In this document: one piece after another, positions 37,511-50,275 of the stretch
How the letters are laid out: every line of letters begins with the position of its first letter
How positions within the stretch are numbered: position 1 is the stretch's first letter
Source of the DNA: Pipra filicauda
Taxonomy: Eukaryota; Chordata; Aves; Passeriformes; Pipridae
Assembly: GCF_003945595.2 (NCBI RefSeq)
Contig: NW_024104162.1
Coordinates: forward strand, 2,536,877-2,600,876
Reading direction: 5' to 3'
Length of the DNA: 64,000 bases
Program-made: the position numbers and the translations under genes
Notes under the pieces: model-generated
What the model was told of the DNA's origin: nothing
The model's database searches: none
Seen by the model: the letters and a program-made list of their open reading frames with translations, nothing else

Positions 37511-39439
37511 CCCGTTGTACCTCCTGGAGGCAGAAATGGGCTCGGTGTGTTTGCCAACCTCGCTGGCACTCAGGAGAGGTGGGACAAGTCTTGGTGCTCC
37601 ACAGGGAGAGCAGCCATGTGTGGGCTTGTGTGCTTGAGTGCGCCCTGCCTTTGTGGCGCTGATTGTTTTTTGTTGACTTTCCTTGCCAGTGGCTGTACCA
37701 GTGAGCTGGCACAGGGGCTGTAGTCCCAGGTCTCTCCTGGCCCTGGGGTGCAGCTGTGCCTGTGGACTGTCCCTTGCTCGGTTCAAGTCGGTGGTGACCT
37801 GTCTGTCCTGTTGACCTTTGGCTGTCTCACTCCAGGCTCACAGACACATGGCCAAGGGCAGGATGTCTGCATTGCAGGAAGGTGTTGAAGAGCACACAGG
37901 CCACAGGAGTTTCCAAACACTGCCACAGCATGTAGTTCCATACTGCTGGAGCAGTCACCTTGCAGCATCTCCAGCCTTCCTGCATCTGAGCTGGTGTTAT
38001 GGACAGGTATGCTCAGCTCCTGGGCAAACCTCATGACATCTCAGCTTGATTCAGGAAATGATGAGGGCCATCAGGACGACTTGGCTGTTTTGTTGTCACC
38101 CCACAGCAATTCAGGAGATCCCGCCTTGCGTTGGCATGATTGTCATCTGTCTTCTGAGCTGATCTGCTCTTTCCTTCAGGAATAGTGCACCATTAGCTGT
38201 GCTAACTTCTGCACACTGTACACTATCTGCACAGAGCTGAGAATAAGCAATGGGGCTCCCAGAACGCTGTTCCATTTCACTCTAGAGGCAGCACATCTAG
38301 GCTGACACAGAAGGAGATACTGGAGGCTGCCAATCCCTGTCTACATCAGAGTTTTAATTGCTGCTGTTCTCAGGGGCACCACACAGATTTTAGAGACAGT
38401 GGGGGAGCTGGGATGACTCTGCTAGTACAGATGTGGGGTAGAGGGAAGGGGGAACAGCTGAAGGAGGTAGAGGGAGGTAAGTGGCAGGTGCTAAAGCCCT
38501 GCGTTCGTCTGCATCTGAGGTTTCTGCAGACCACTGCTGTGGGGCCACCCCAATGGTAGGTCTTTGGGGAAACTATGAGGAGGAAAATTGTACTGACTTC
38601 CAGAGAGCTGGAAGGTTTTCTCCAATAAGAAAGAAAGAAAAGCCCTCAATCTCAAAGTACTCCTTTATTTTTGCTCAGGTTCTGCCCGTCTGCAGCATCC
38701 AGCTGTTGTTTCTTAGGTCTTTTTAGCAGCACTCGTTTAATGTTGGCTTCTGCAGTCCCCATGTTGTTTGACAACCTGCTGTCAGCACGAGCTGTTGAAC
38801 TTCATGGGGCTTTGCAGGTGAGACATACTCAGCCTTTGGTGTGACCCTTTCACAACAAGAGATACCAGACTGTAGTAGTGCCAAGGTTGTGATACTGGTC
38901 CAGAAAGGTTTCCGAGTGAGAAAGCAGTAAGATCCCTCTCTTCATCCTTATCTGCCCCTGCATCAGTCAGTTGACCTCCTCTGGGCACTGATAGAGCAAA
39001 GCCTTCTCCAGCCTCACCTGGAGTGGAGATGCCACTTCATCAGCCCAAGAGAGAAGGACTGAGGTGTTACAGCAGGAGGAGCAGCAGTGCCAGAAGCCAC
39101 ACCAACACATGTAGCAGGTATCACAGACCTCAGGAAACTGTCTCATCATTGTGACGTTCTTAGCCCTCTGATGTGCCAAAGTGAGTAATGGAAGACACTT
39201 GCTGCCACCATTCTGCCAATTTTCCAGTGATTTCAGTTGCCCAGTCTAACATCTCTCAGCACCAGCAAGTCCTGGTGAAACTCTCACTTCTCATTGTTCC
39301 AAATCTTGTCTTTCAAGTTTTCTGAGCTATGCGTCCAAATCTGTGGTTGCTCTTGTGAAATCTCAGTCAGCTCCATCCTTGTGCCTAAAGATTTGTCCCT
39401 TCAGGGGGATACAAATTATTGTAGAGATTATAGACTGAT

Positions 39440-39495
39440 AGAGATTATAGAGTTGATAAGTGATTTGACTGAGGTCCTGCAGAGCCCTAGTCCCT
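39440..39495 (-). mobile_element. Possible MIR SINE relic (core region)
   Basis: GAGTTGATAAGTGATTTGAC followed by TGAGGTC resembles the complement of the MIR core (GGTTAAGTGACTTGCCCAAGGTCAC). The following GAGCCCTAGTCCCTGAACC also fits loosely. The fragment is short and diverged, so this is tentative. Confidence 0.35.
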
Positions 39496-42400
39496 GAACC
39501 TACAAATACACCTAGACCTGGCCTGAATGGAGATAAATACACACTTAAATATTAGCAGACCCTTGCAAAAAACAGGGAGGTTTTTTTCAGAACAGGAAAG
39601 AGCCTATTTTAGTCCTCAGTTCCTCCCCATTGTTTAAAGGTGTTTTCAGGCTGAAATTCGGATGCTGCCTTGGGACGTGAGCGAGGTTCGGCCAGCAAAC
39701 GCTCTCTGAGACTGGGTCATGTTTCCAGCTGGCTGACACATGTCCTCAGCCTTCCAGATAAGGAAGGCTATGCTGCCTTCACCCTGGCTAAGGGTGCAAG
39801 CACAGGCAGGGATGACAAATCTAAGACACCCTTAGATGGTGTGGATTTTTCTTTTATTTTATTTGGTTTTGTCGTGGGGTAGTTTTGCCCAGCTAAGGTT
39901 CCCAGTCACAGTGCTGCGATGCCCAGGATGCAGCTGCTGCCCTTTGAGAAGCCAGTGCTCACATACAGCAATGTTTGTCAGCCAAGACATCAGGCAACAC
40001 AGGCTAGAAGCCCTCAGATGTGCTATGTTTGAAGAAGACATGAAATACTGTAGCTGTGACCCATCACGATAGAAAAATCTGCCCAGTCCGATGCTGAGAA
40101 CAGGGCAATAATGAAGCCCATCTGCTCCCGAGGGCCAGGCTTTTCATGAGGAATGCTTTCTCTAGTCCTTCTTGGCTTTCTACAGTTTCCTGAGAATCTC
40201 TGATACGTGAGAGAGGTTTTGGAGGGGGAAGGAGTGGACTTAGCATGCCTGGAGTTAACTCTGTCCCTGCAGGAGAGATTCGTGTCTCAGTGGCTCTGCC
40301 AGTTGGATCCAGCCTCTGCTGGTCCCACAGACCTCTGGCATCCCAGCCTGGCTGTTTCTCTCTGGCAGCACATTGCACCTGTGTTTTGTCCCCACTCACA
40401 AAACTCCAACACTACTATTTATACTGCAATAAGAACTCCACAAAAATATCAACAGTAGGACTTTTGCCTGTGTTGGTGGCGGTGATGGTCAGTCAGGCCT
40501 GAGGCTGGGAGTGCTCATGCAGTGACCAGGGCACTCCTGGGGCTGCTGAGGTTTGTTACATGCCGGGTTTTCTTTCTTGGTTCTTGCTTCCTGCAAGCAT
40601 CTTAATGGAGAGCATGACAAACCCTCCATCTTAATTCCAGTGCAAACACAGCTGTCTTTCCCAGGACTCCGTATCAGAAGCCAAGAAACTACAAAGGCAT
40701 TAGGTACTTAATTCCCAGAACTCCCCCTTGGAGCTGAGTACCCAAAGAAGATCTTAACTCCCCAAATACCTCTGTGGGGCCAAGAGGGGATGTTTCACAT
40801 TGAGGCTTTGAGGCGCAGCTGGGCAAAAGCCCAAAACTTTCCTTGTTAAAAAGCAGTTAGGGACTATTTGCAGTCTGAGAAGGGGAAAACATCTCACCAA
40901 GTAGCTGCAGTGGCCTGAAAGGCCTGGGTTTAACATTGCCATGCCTTGGTCTTGCCTGCATGGCACAGTTTGCACTGATGCTGAAAACAGGGGCAAATGG
41001 AGCTACCTTAAGAGCTGGGGGTACTTTTTTCCCCCAGTAAAATTATTCTTGGATGGAAGGGAGTGACTGGTGTCAGTGGAGAGTTGAACCCCATACTCAC
41101 AGCCTATGCTGCCCAGTTCAGACCAGTCTGTTCTCTCCCAGACATTTACCTGTACCTGCAGAGCTTGCGGTGTTGTAAACTGGGACACCCTGCCTCTGTT
41201 TCCTGTCTGGATCTGCAGCTATGGGACAGATCTATATTCAAACACAAACCCTCTGCAGTTTCTCCACTGATTCACATGGATCTTTTAATTTTTCCTTTCT
41301 TCAGGTACAACTGCCCCCTTGGCAGTAAAATCCTTCCAGTAGGGCTGGATGGTGGGAGGTATTGCTAAATGCACCTTACACATACTGCTGCTCTATGAGG
41401 TTGTCCCCCATCCCTCATACTCATCTCCAGATGCTGGGATCCTTGATTCATGTCTGGCTGTTTTGCTTTCTTCTGGCTATCTCAGTTTTTCTCTGTTGCA
41501 GGTCTGCACTCCATGTCATTCTAGTAAATTACCCAGTAAAGTCACTTGCAGAGCTCTGATACATAGGGTTCAACCCCCAAATGTCTCTTCTGCAGTCTAC
41601 ACTTGCTCTATTCTCTGTTTCCCAATCGTCTGTGGCTTCCACTGGGAAGCCAAAATTTCAGTCTACGTCAAAGCCCTACATGGGCAAAGAGTTGCTCCGT
41701 ATCCCCAGGAGCTGCGTGGCCACTGCTTGGATAAACTCTTCCACCATGTCCTTCACAGGAGGTCACCCATTGTAGGAGGTAGCACTAGGACATGTGGTTT
41801 GATTTTGTTTCTCTTATAGTTTTAATGGGCTGAGGAGCAGAGATGATGCTTCTTTTATTGTGTTGGAAGGAGAGCATGATGCTCTGAGGGTGCATGCAGT
41901 GTGCATGAGAGCAGGGAAGGGAAGGGGAGCCAAAGGACACAGTTTGAGAAATGGCTCTGTATGACTTGGATCCTGTGCAGAAACAATACCCAACAGTGCC
42001 ACTGCAAGGCTCATGCTGTCAGGAGATGTGGTGTGCTGGCTGGTCTGCAAGAGGGGGCTGCAGCAGCACCAGCCAGGCAATGGGACATTTACAGACTTTG
42101 TAGGAGGCAGCACGATTGGTTCCAGCAGTGCCAATTCTCCTCTGCAAGGAGGTGAGCAAGCCAAGGAGACCCAGTAGCCAGAGGAACCTGCAGTGGCTAA
42201 CATCCTCAACTGTCACCACACAATTTAACAGCCCTCAAATCTCCGCTCCCCTCTCACTGGGCTGAACCTGTCAGAGTACAGTAGTGCCCTGAGTGTGCTT
42301 TCAGTCTGAGCCACGCAGACTGGACAGTGATTGCAAAAAGCAAACACACGCCCTGCCCCGTGCACACACACTCCCCTGCAGTTGGCAAATTGGTCTCAGC

Positions 42401-45400
42401 ATCAGCCCCAGGCATTGCTGTGACTTGACCCGGGCAGCTGCCTAAAGTATGGACTTCTAGTATGAAAAGCTGGTGAAGAGCAAGAGCTGGTGCTGTCCTG
42501 CTGACCTGCCAGCCTGGCAGGACCTGTGGATGTGGGAACATCTTTATGCTGTCTGCTGGTGGACAGGGAGAGGGGAAGTGGGAGGGAAGCTGAGTTCTCC
42601 ACTAGCATTTCTTTTGAATGCTATTGAGCAGGTTTCGTCTTTTCCCAGACCCTTTGCAGCAACCCTTACTGGGATGCCTGGGGTCAATTTGCTTTCTGAA
42701 GGTCCCTGCCTTGTAACCTTTTCCTGCTCCCACATTTTGAAGTCTCAGAGGCAAAGGTCTGCCTGAATTTTGTTTCTAGGTCTGGTGATCCTTTCCTCAG
42801 AGATCCTTGCACAAATCTATTCCCTTCAGCTTGCTGGGATGGCACTGAACACGTTTAGCTTCAGGGCACAGAGTTGCCTAGCCTTGAACCAGCCAATGGT
42901 GAATTCCTGCAGCCTGTTGGAGAAACAGGCTGGCTGCCCTGCCTCCTCCTGTTTTCCCCATAGTGCCCCTGAGCTCTTAATATCTGGATGAGCTTTGATT
43001 AGATAAACAGTTGTAAATTTATGGGCTGGCAGACTGATGGGAATTTGGCTGGGAAGAGCTGGGAGTTGGTCTTTCCTGGGAGAAGAAAGCAGGGTTTCTC
43101 CTCACTGGTTAGGACTGCAGCAGCTCTGTCACCCTCAGGTTTGGCAGCTACATCTGCAGCTGAGGTGTCTTATCACTGTCTACCGATGCAGGAAGGCCTG
43201 ACCACATAACCCACATCCTTTGGCAGCTCTGTGTCAAGATGGAAATCACCATTCTGCATTGAAAATGGTCGAGACCCTGTTTTTGAGGGTGCAACTTTTT
43301 CTGTCCCAGTTGCACGTCCTGTCCCCTACTTTCTCAGGTCCTTCCCTGCACAGCAGCGAGAGCTTCCTCACCTACAGCTGAGCTCTCCAAGCACCAGCCA
43401 TTCCCAGCCCTGTAGACAGCCCAGCCTGGCTGTTTGCCTCCCTTTCTGTGAGCATGTCCGGCTCTCCCTCCACCTTATCGATGATCCGTGATACACTGGG
43501 GCAGTGCATGACAAAGGCATTCAGTGTTCCCTGCTCTGCCTGACGGTGTGTCACATTGTGAAGCTGTTTCTGCAGCTGGGAGATGCTGCAAACCACACTG
43601 CCCCAGATCTGTGCCTGGTGTCATGCTCGGATGAGTCTGTTATGTGGCCCTGTACACAAACTGTGCTGAGCACGGGTGCTGAGACCTGCTGTGGTGAAGA
43701 AATACCTGATTCTGGTGAGATCCAGCTTTTTCATAATTGGACCTAATTTTCATAGACTCCCTCAGAGCATTATCCAATGGGACTTGAAGCTGCTTTCTCC
43801 CCAGAAGAGCCTCTGAAGGTGTTGCTGTCTCTGCAGTGGCTTGAGTGACAGATCAGCAAGCCTCTAGCCTGGGCATGGCAGATGGGCAGGTGCTGGCATC
43901 TCTACCCATGGTACTTGTGCCATTGAATGTTTTGGATATTCACATCAGTGCACAGGGCACGTCATGGCCCATGGGTCCCTTCCCATCAGCTTTGTCACCT
44001 GTCGTATGGAGGGACACCAAGGCCATGAGTCCTGGCCTCCTGTCACAACAGTGCTCACAGCTTTTCCTTCTCCATGTAAATGCCACTTGATTTATAGCCC
44101 TCCATCTCCTGGCTGCTTTCCCAGCTCTTCCAGGGAGGGAGCAGCAGCAGCAGGTTTGAGGCGTCCCTTGAAGTGCTCTCTCTCCCTGTGAATTTGCAGC
44201 CTCGCTGTTGATGTGGAACCCGATCCAAGCCTGCTCTCTGGCCAGATGTTGCTTCACTGACCTTGCAGGAAGGTGGGTAATATTGACATGATGTTCAAAG
44301 GTGATGTTTGTTTGGAGCCACTGGGCGTGGGTGTCTCTGGGGCTGGCTGCCCTGTTCCAGAGGGCTTTCCTCAAGGCAGGGACCTGGGAAATCAGCAACT
44401 AACTGGAAGTTAGAAGCTTCTCAGCAACTCCCCATCCCCATTTGTACAAGTGTGTGGCTCTGCCTACCTTGTCTGGCCACAGGGAGCATCTCTGCACAGC
44501 CAGATTTCCCCATGACAGGAAGAGGCAGCAAGTTCAGCCCTGCACAGAGCCAGGCCCTTCCTTTTGGCAAGGGTGCAGGGGTAGCATATTCACAGCTGGG
44601 TCTTTTCCAAGTTTACTTCTGGCAGTATCAGGGAGATTGATTTCCCTGTAGCTTGATGGGATCAGCAGACACAGGCACTGTGAGACTGAAACAAGGCTGA
44701 CTTGACACTCGTGGAGTTTTGCACCTACCGATGCTGCTGGGTGGTGTAGCTGCAAGCCTCATAGTTCTCCCTGAGGTCTCCATCAGAGCTTGCTCGTTCC
44801 CTGTAAAAAGGAAAGATGTCTTCAGAGCACCTGCTGTTAACAGCCGCCCTCAAGGCTGGACTGGCAATAGGGAATTAAATCCAGCAGCCACTCTGATGAG
44901 CTGCTGCCAGTGGTGTTGAATCTGTTGTGTCTCAGTGCTTTGATGACACTGGAGATGTTTGTCACCTCTGTTGAACATGCTGGCTGGGGAGAAGGGCTCT
45001 TTGGTGGCCTCAGGCAATGGCTAAATGCAACAGAAGTAGGCACAAGGGGCTGTGTGTTGGGACTTTATGTGCTGGAGGTGGTTCTCCCTAATCTCCATTG
45101 GGCTGTAATTAGCTGCTGTCCTCCTCTGCAAGCTCATGCATCTCTTTGACACATTGTAAAGCCTCTTGCTCTGTGTCTTGTGACAATGAGTCTCACCTGC
45201 TCTCATTTAGAAAGGCAGGACATAGACCCTCAGCTGCCTCTGCACGGAGCAGAGAGGTGAGAGCCATGAAGCAAAGCCAGGGAGGGATGGCTGTGTGCAA
45301 GGTGCTGTGTTGGGAAGAGTTTGCTGAGTGTGCATTTTTTCCAAGATCTTGTTGTTGAGGCTTTCATCAATCCCAGATGCACAGCGCTGACAAGATGGCT

Positions 45401-48400
45401 TGAAACCTACTCAGCAAGTCTTCTCTTTGTTGTATGTGTGCAGGTAGCCTGTGTGCAGAGGGCACAAACAGCATCTGCCCAGACCAGACCCGACTGTGGG
45501 CAGGTTTTAAGCAAGTCCAGCCTGGTCCCCCACACCCTGGCCTGCCGTGGCCTCAGCAGCCGAGCAGAAGGCAGCAGGCTGGTGCAGATGGTCTCTTGGC
45601 TTGGTAGGTCCATGGTGCTGTGTGAGCAGCTGTGGATTGCCTGAGCCTGCCCATTGATGAGAGCCTGAGGGGGTATGGACACAACCACCTCGTGTGTGTG
45701 TGCAGGGAGAGGTGGGTCTCTGGTGCAGCCTTGCCCATGGAAAATCAGCCCCTGTGCACCCCGGCAAGGACCCCTGCCTTGGCACTGCCAGTGCAAGCCC
45801 TTCTTCTGCAGTTCCTGTGGGTAGCAGGCTGCAGAGGAGGAGTTTATTGACAAGGAATGGAACTGCTGGCAGCCCAGGCTTGCATTATAAATGCAAGCAG
45901 CCAACTGGGGCCAGGAGAGCGACAGGCATAATGGGGAAGAGAAATTGCTCTTGGAAAGCTTCTAGCTTGGCTTATATGAGGAGTTAACCATTTGTAAACA
46001 GAAGATTGTATAGTACTTATGCACAGGTACTTTATTTGCTCACAGAGGCCGTATTCTTGCTGGATATTATTAATTTTCGGTTTCCTATAAAGATCTTAAT
46101 TGCAGTCCTGTGACAGCAGAGAGCTAGGGACATTGCCCCAGCAAAATACATCCCTCCACCTCTAATGCCTGTGATCCTTTTATTAAACCTTCCTGGCATC
46201 TGCCTCAGGCTGATAGCAGGTGACTAGAACCTCCTGCTGCCGAGAAGACATGAGGGTTTAGGAAGAACCACTGAATGGGATGGAGTGTCCAGACCAGCTG
46301 CTGTTGGCTCTGTTCCTAATATGATCCCCACAGACGATGCTGGGGTATTTGGCAGCTTCCTGGAAGCAGCTGGATTCTTTCTTTCCCTTTCTGCATGATT
46401 TATTGCGAGCTAATCCTATAACTGTCACCATTTTCCATCACTTGATTAGAGTTTCCCTGGCTGATCCTTGACTCAAGTTGACTAAATGGGAATAAGAAGA
46501 CCTTCCTTGGAAAACAGAGCCTGAGCCATCCCCACCCCTGTGGAGGAGGGAGCCACACAGCCAAGGACCAGCTGTGCCAGCCCCCGTGCCTGGGTATGGC
46601 TGGTGACACTGTGATGGTACAAAATTGACGAAAAATGAAGAAAAATTATCTTTAGAAATGTAAAGGCAAAATAAGCTGTGTGAGAAAGCGGGAGTCAAGA
46701 GAGGAAAGAGCTTTACTGAGGCTTTATAGAAAACAAGGAGTTTCCTTATGTAATTTTAATATCTTCCTAATGGAAATGGCAATAACTTCTTCCTAAGTAA
46801 ACCTCCCAGGATCTTGAACATCAAGAGTAATGCTCAAGTGATTTTAAATCATGTCCAGAAGCCAGATCCCTGAATCACAGTCACTTCTTGAACCAGCGGC
46901 TGCCAGTCCCTGCACTGGCTTGCATACAGCCAGCACTCCCTAAACAGTAGTCATCTGGCTGAAGCATGGACAGACCAGGGATTTCAGGTTTCAGAAATCT
47001 CTTCCAGGCAGTTAAAGGCTGAGCAGCCTCATGTTAAGGGGAAAAAAAAAAAGCAAAAAAATAAAGTTAGAAAGATAATTATTTTCCTGCCTAGTGTGTG
47101 TGACATGCAGTAGAAATCTAAACTTGTGCAGGATGTTCAGACCCCATCCCATGTCAGGAGTTTAATGTTCTTTTTGTAGCAGCTTAAAAAAACATCCATC
47201 TGATGACACCCCCTCAAACCTCCTAGCCACCTCTGTGACTGCTGTCTGAGCCGTGGTGTACAGCAGATGGAAGCAGAGTTGGCTGCAAATCATCAGCTCT
47301 GAATTGTCTCTCAGCCCCTGTTAACTGCAGAATGCTGAGTGTGCACTGTAAATATGAAGCTCTGTGGGATGGGTTTGTTGGCCAGGCACGTGGAGCAAAA
47401 CACACACGAATGACTCCATTGTCTCTTTTGCCAGGCAAGTGCTCCAGCAGCCTGCTGGGAAGTGCCCCTCTGAAGGGCACTGGTGGGGGATGCAGGGTCA
47501 CACTGGTTTTGCTCATCTGGGAGTGTTTGCATGCCTCAGACGGTGAAAAGTCAGCTCCATGCCTTCCAGTTCCTGCTAAAGCTGTAAGAGCATTAATAGA
47601 AGTGCACAGTGGAGATTATATTGTCAGCAATGTGTGCTATGTTTCTTTTGAGCACTTTCAGCAGAGATCCCTCTTTTTCAGTGATTTGGAGAAATATCCA
47701 AAGAGCTCTGAACATCGGACTGCTGCCTCCCTCCCATCCCACATCCCATGTGGTGCTGAATAGGACACGCAGGCTGTGGTGCAGCAGGGATTGATCTCAC
47801 CCAGCCATGAACTGTGCCAAAGGCACAGCAGACCCTGAGGGGTGAGAATGGAGAAGTTGCCCCTTGGAGAAATGTTTTCTGGATCCTTTCAGGGGAGGAG
47901 GGAGTGGTGATGTGAAATAGGTCTAATTGTCACGTTTCTGTAGTAGTGGCAATGCCAGCCTCATGTGTAACCTGTCACAAGGCTCACTTCGGATGTGATT
48001 CTTGGCAAGGATCTTGGTCAGGACATGTTCAAACTAGAAGAGAAGATACTGAAAAGTTGGTGACAAGGAGGACAGTGCCAGACTGTGTCTGGGAAGGAGG
48101 TCAGGTCAGCTGTGAGGCTACTGCCTGTCACACCAGCTGGTCAGGAGGCGTCTGTCGCTGTTCTTGGCACACGGGCATTGCCTGCCCTACAAAGGTTGCC
48201 ACAGCACTTGAGAGGCTGGGCTGAGGCATTTTCCAATGAAAGTCAATGTGGTTATGTTGAGCTGGATCCAGATGGAGAAACCTGAAGTCTGGTGGCACTT
48301 GGTGCCAGTGGCACTTTATGCTGGAGGCCAGTGCCTCATGCCTGCCATCTGCAGTTTTATTGCATCTGGTGTGAGCCATTGAGCGTAGAAATGGTTATGG

Positions 48401-50244
48401 GTAGGTGACAGTCGTGAACAAGGGACGCTGCAACCCCACATCAAGGAAGCAGGGAACATCCATCTGCCTTTTTTGGGCTGGAAACCGTGTGAGAGCATTT
48501 AATATGCCCGGGGCTCCTGGGCTCTCCATACACCTGTCTACCCTCAGATTTCTGTGTGAGGGCTCTGTGCTGCGAGTAATTTGCACTGTGTGAGTGGGAT
48601 AAGTGCCCCAATATCAGACAGAGCAGTGATACAGCTCTGCTGCTTCTCCATCCCCCTGTGCAGCATGCCAGAGGCACTCCAGCCCCATGAGCCCCAGGTA
48701 CAGGGATGCAGGCAGTGGATTACTGTGCACAGATGTCAGGGATCTTATGCACAGGTGGAGGCAGGAGTGCTTGGATTTTTGGTCCTGCTTCAGTTCCCTG
48801 GGACCATGTGTTTCCACCTCCAGACATTCACCACAGCCACTGCTGCTTCTGGCAGGCCTGACTGTTCCCTGTCTGGCTGGAACTAGAGCAGGACATGTAC
48901 TCACCCCTCTGCGTGGCTCTTCCCATCCATGACTTTCCATAGAGAATAGCTTAGGACCTTCATCCACACCCTGCATTGACATTTCCTGGAGGCAGCGCTC
49001 CCCTTGTGCCTCTCTTGCCCATGGACTGCTGCCTTCCAGCCAGCAGGGCACATCCCTGGAGGAGTGAATGACTTTTCCTGTTAAAGGCAGTGCAGTCCGT
49101 CGAGTTATCCCATGTAAAACAGTGACTCATTGTCCCCTTTTGGAGTGTGTTTCTTGGCTAGAGGAAGAATGTCATCAGTGCCAGGGAGCCTGGCTGCTGT
49201 TACCACCCAGTTGTGCCACACAGCCCTGGGACTCTGAAGAAACTGCAAGCGGGTGCTTGCTGAAAACAAAGGTATTATTTTTAGGACATGACACCTCCTT
49301 TCACCTGCTTCCCAGAAAAAGTAATCTTGGACATCTTGCCCATGCACATCTTGTAATGGTGAGCTCTGGTGATCCCAAATACCTCCACATCTCTGTGTGT
49401 GTAGGAACTGTGTGGCTTGGGGCAGAAAATGCTGCAGAAGGGTTTGTCCCAGGGGATAGTAGCTATTTAGCATATGCATTTGATGGAAAGAGTTTGGAAA
49501 ATCCCCCTTTGCTTCTTGGCTAAGAGGTTTGTACAGCTGTGCCTCCTCGGAAGTGAGCTGTGTCACCTTAATGCCCATGGAGCCTCTTCTGAGGAACATG
49601 GCTGGGAAGGAGTTATTGGGGGTGCTTTGTCAGCAGAGACATGGGGTGAAAATAGGTTCAGGGGATGGGGTGCCCTGTCACCCTTCTGGAGCCATCTGTG
49701 GCTGCTTGGAGTTGGCCTTAAGTAGCTTCCCAGAAAAACAAGAGTCATTTGGGGAAAAGGGAGAGATTTTCAGGGAAGGAAGGTCTGCATGATAGAGGCT
49801 GGTAGGACCCCCTCCATTGGCTCCCCAGCAATGAGATATGTTTTAGCCAGCTACTGGAGAAGAGGAAGATGATGGACCATTGTGCAGCCTTCATCCCTCT
49901 TCTGCACCCTTCCCTCACCTTGCCCTGAGATGGTACTTTATTATGGTGGCTAAAACATCACTTCTAAGTGACCCCAAGTGCCTGTGGTGCTGCGAAACCA
50001 CCTTCTCCCATATGCAAACATGTGCAGGTTCACCCATCCAAGCTGATGGGAGAGATGATTTGTCTTTCCCTGCTGCAGCTCATTGTGCCTGTTGTACGTG
50101 GGCTGGTTCTCTGTGTAAACCTCCTCATGTGCACGTCCTGTCTTGCCCCACTCAGGTTTGCCCCGAGCTGCTTTGCTTGTGGTTTTTCCCTTAGCTTTGT
50201 GGGTAACCTCCTCCCAGCACATCTCTGTTTAGTTTCTAAGTGCT

Positions 50245-50275
50245 GGGAGGTGAGGGGAGGCGGGGAAGGGGGGGG
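50245..50275 (+). other. G-quadruplex-type tract in intron 1
   Basis: Four G runs (3, 4, 4 and 8 long) are separated by 6, 4 and 2 bases, which meets the usual sequence rule for an intramolecular G-quadruplex on the sense strand. It would also be present in the CHST13 pre-mRNA. Confidence 0.6.

Noticed and set aside
45407..45904. 165-codon minus-strand frame in intron 1
   Set aside because: Composition reflects GC-rich intron sequence; no recognisable domain.
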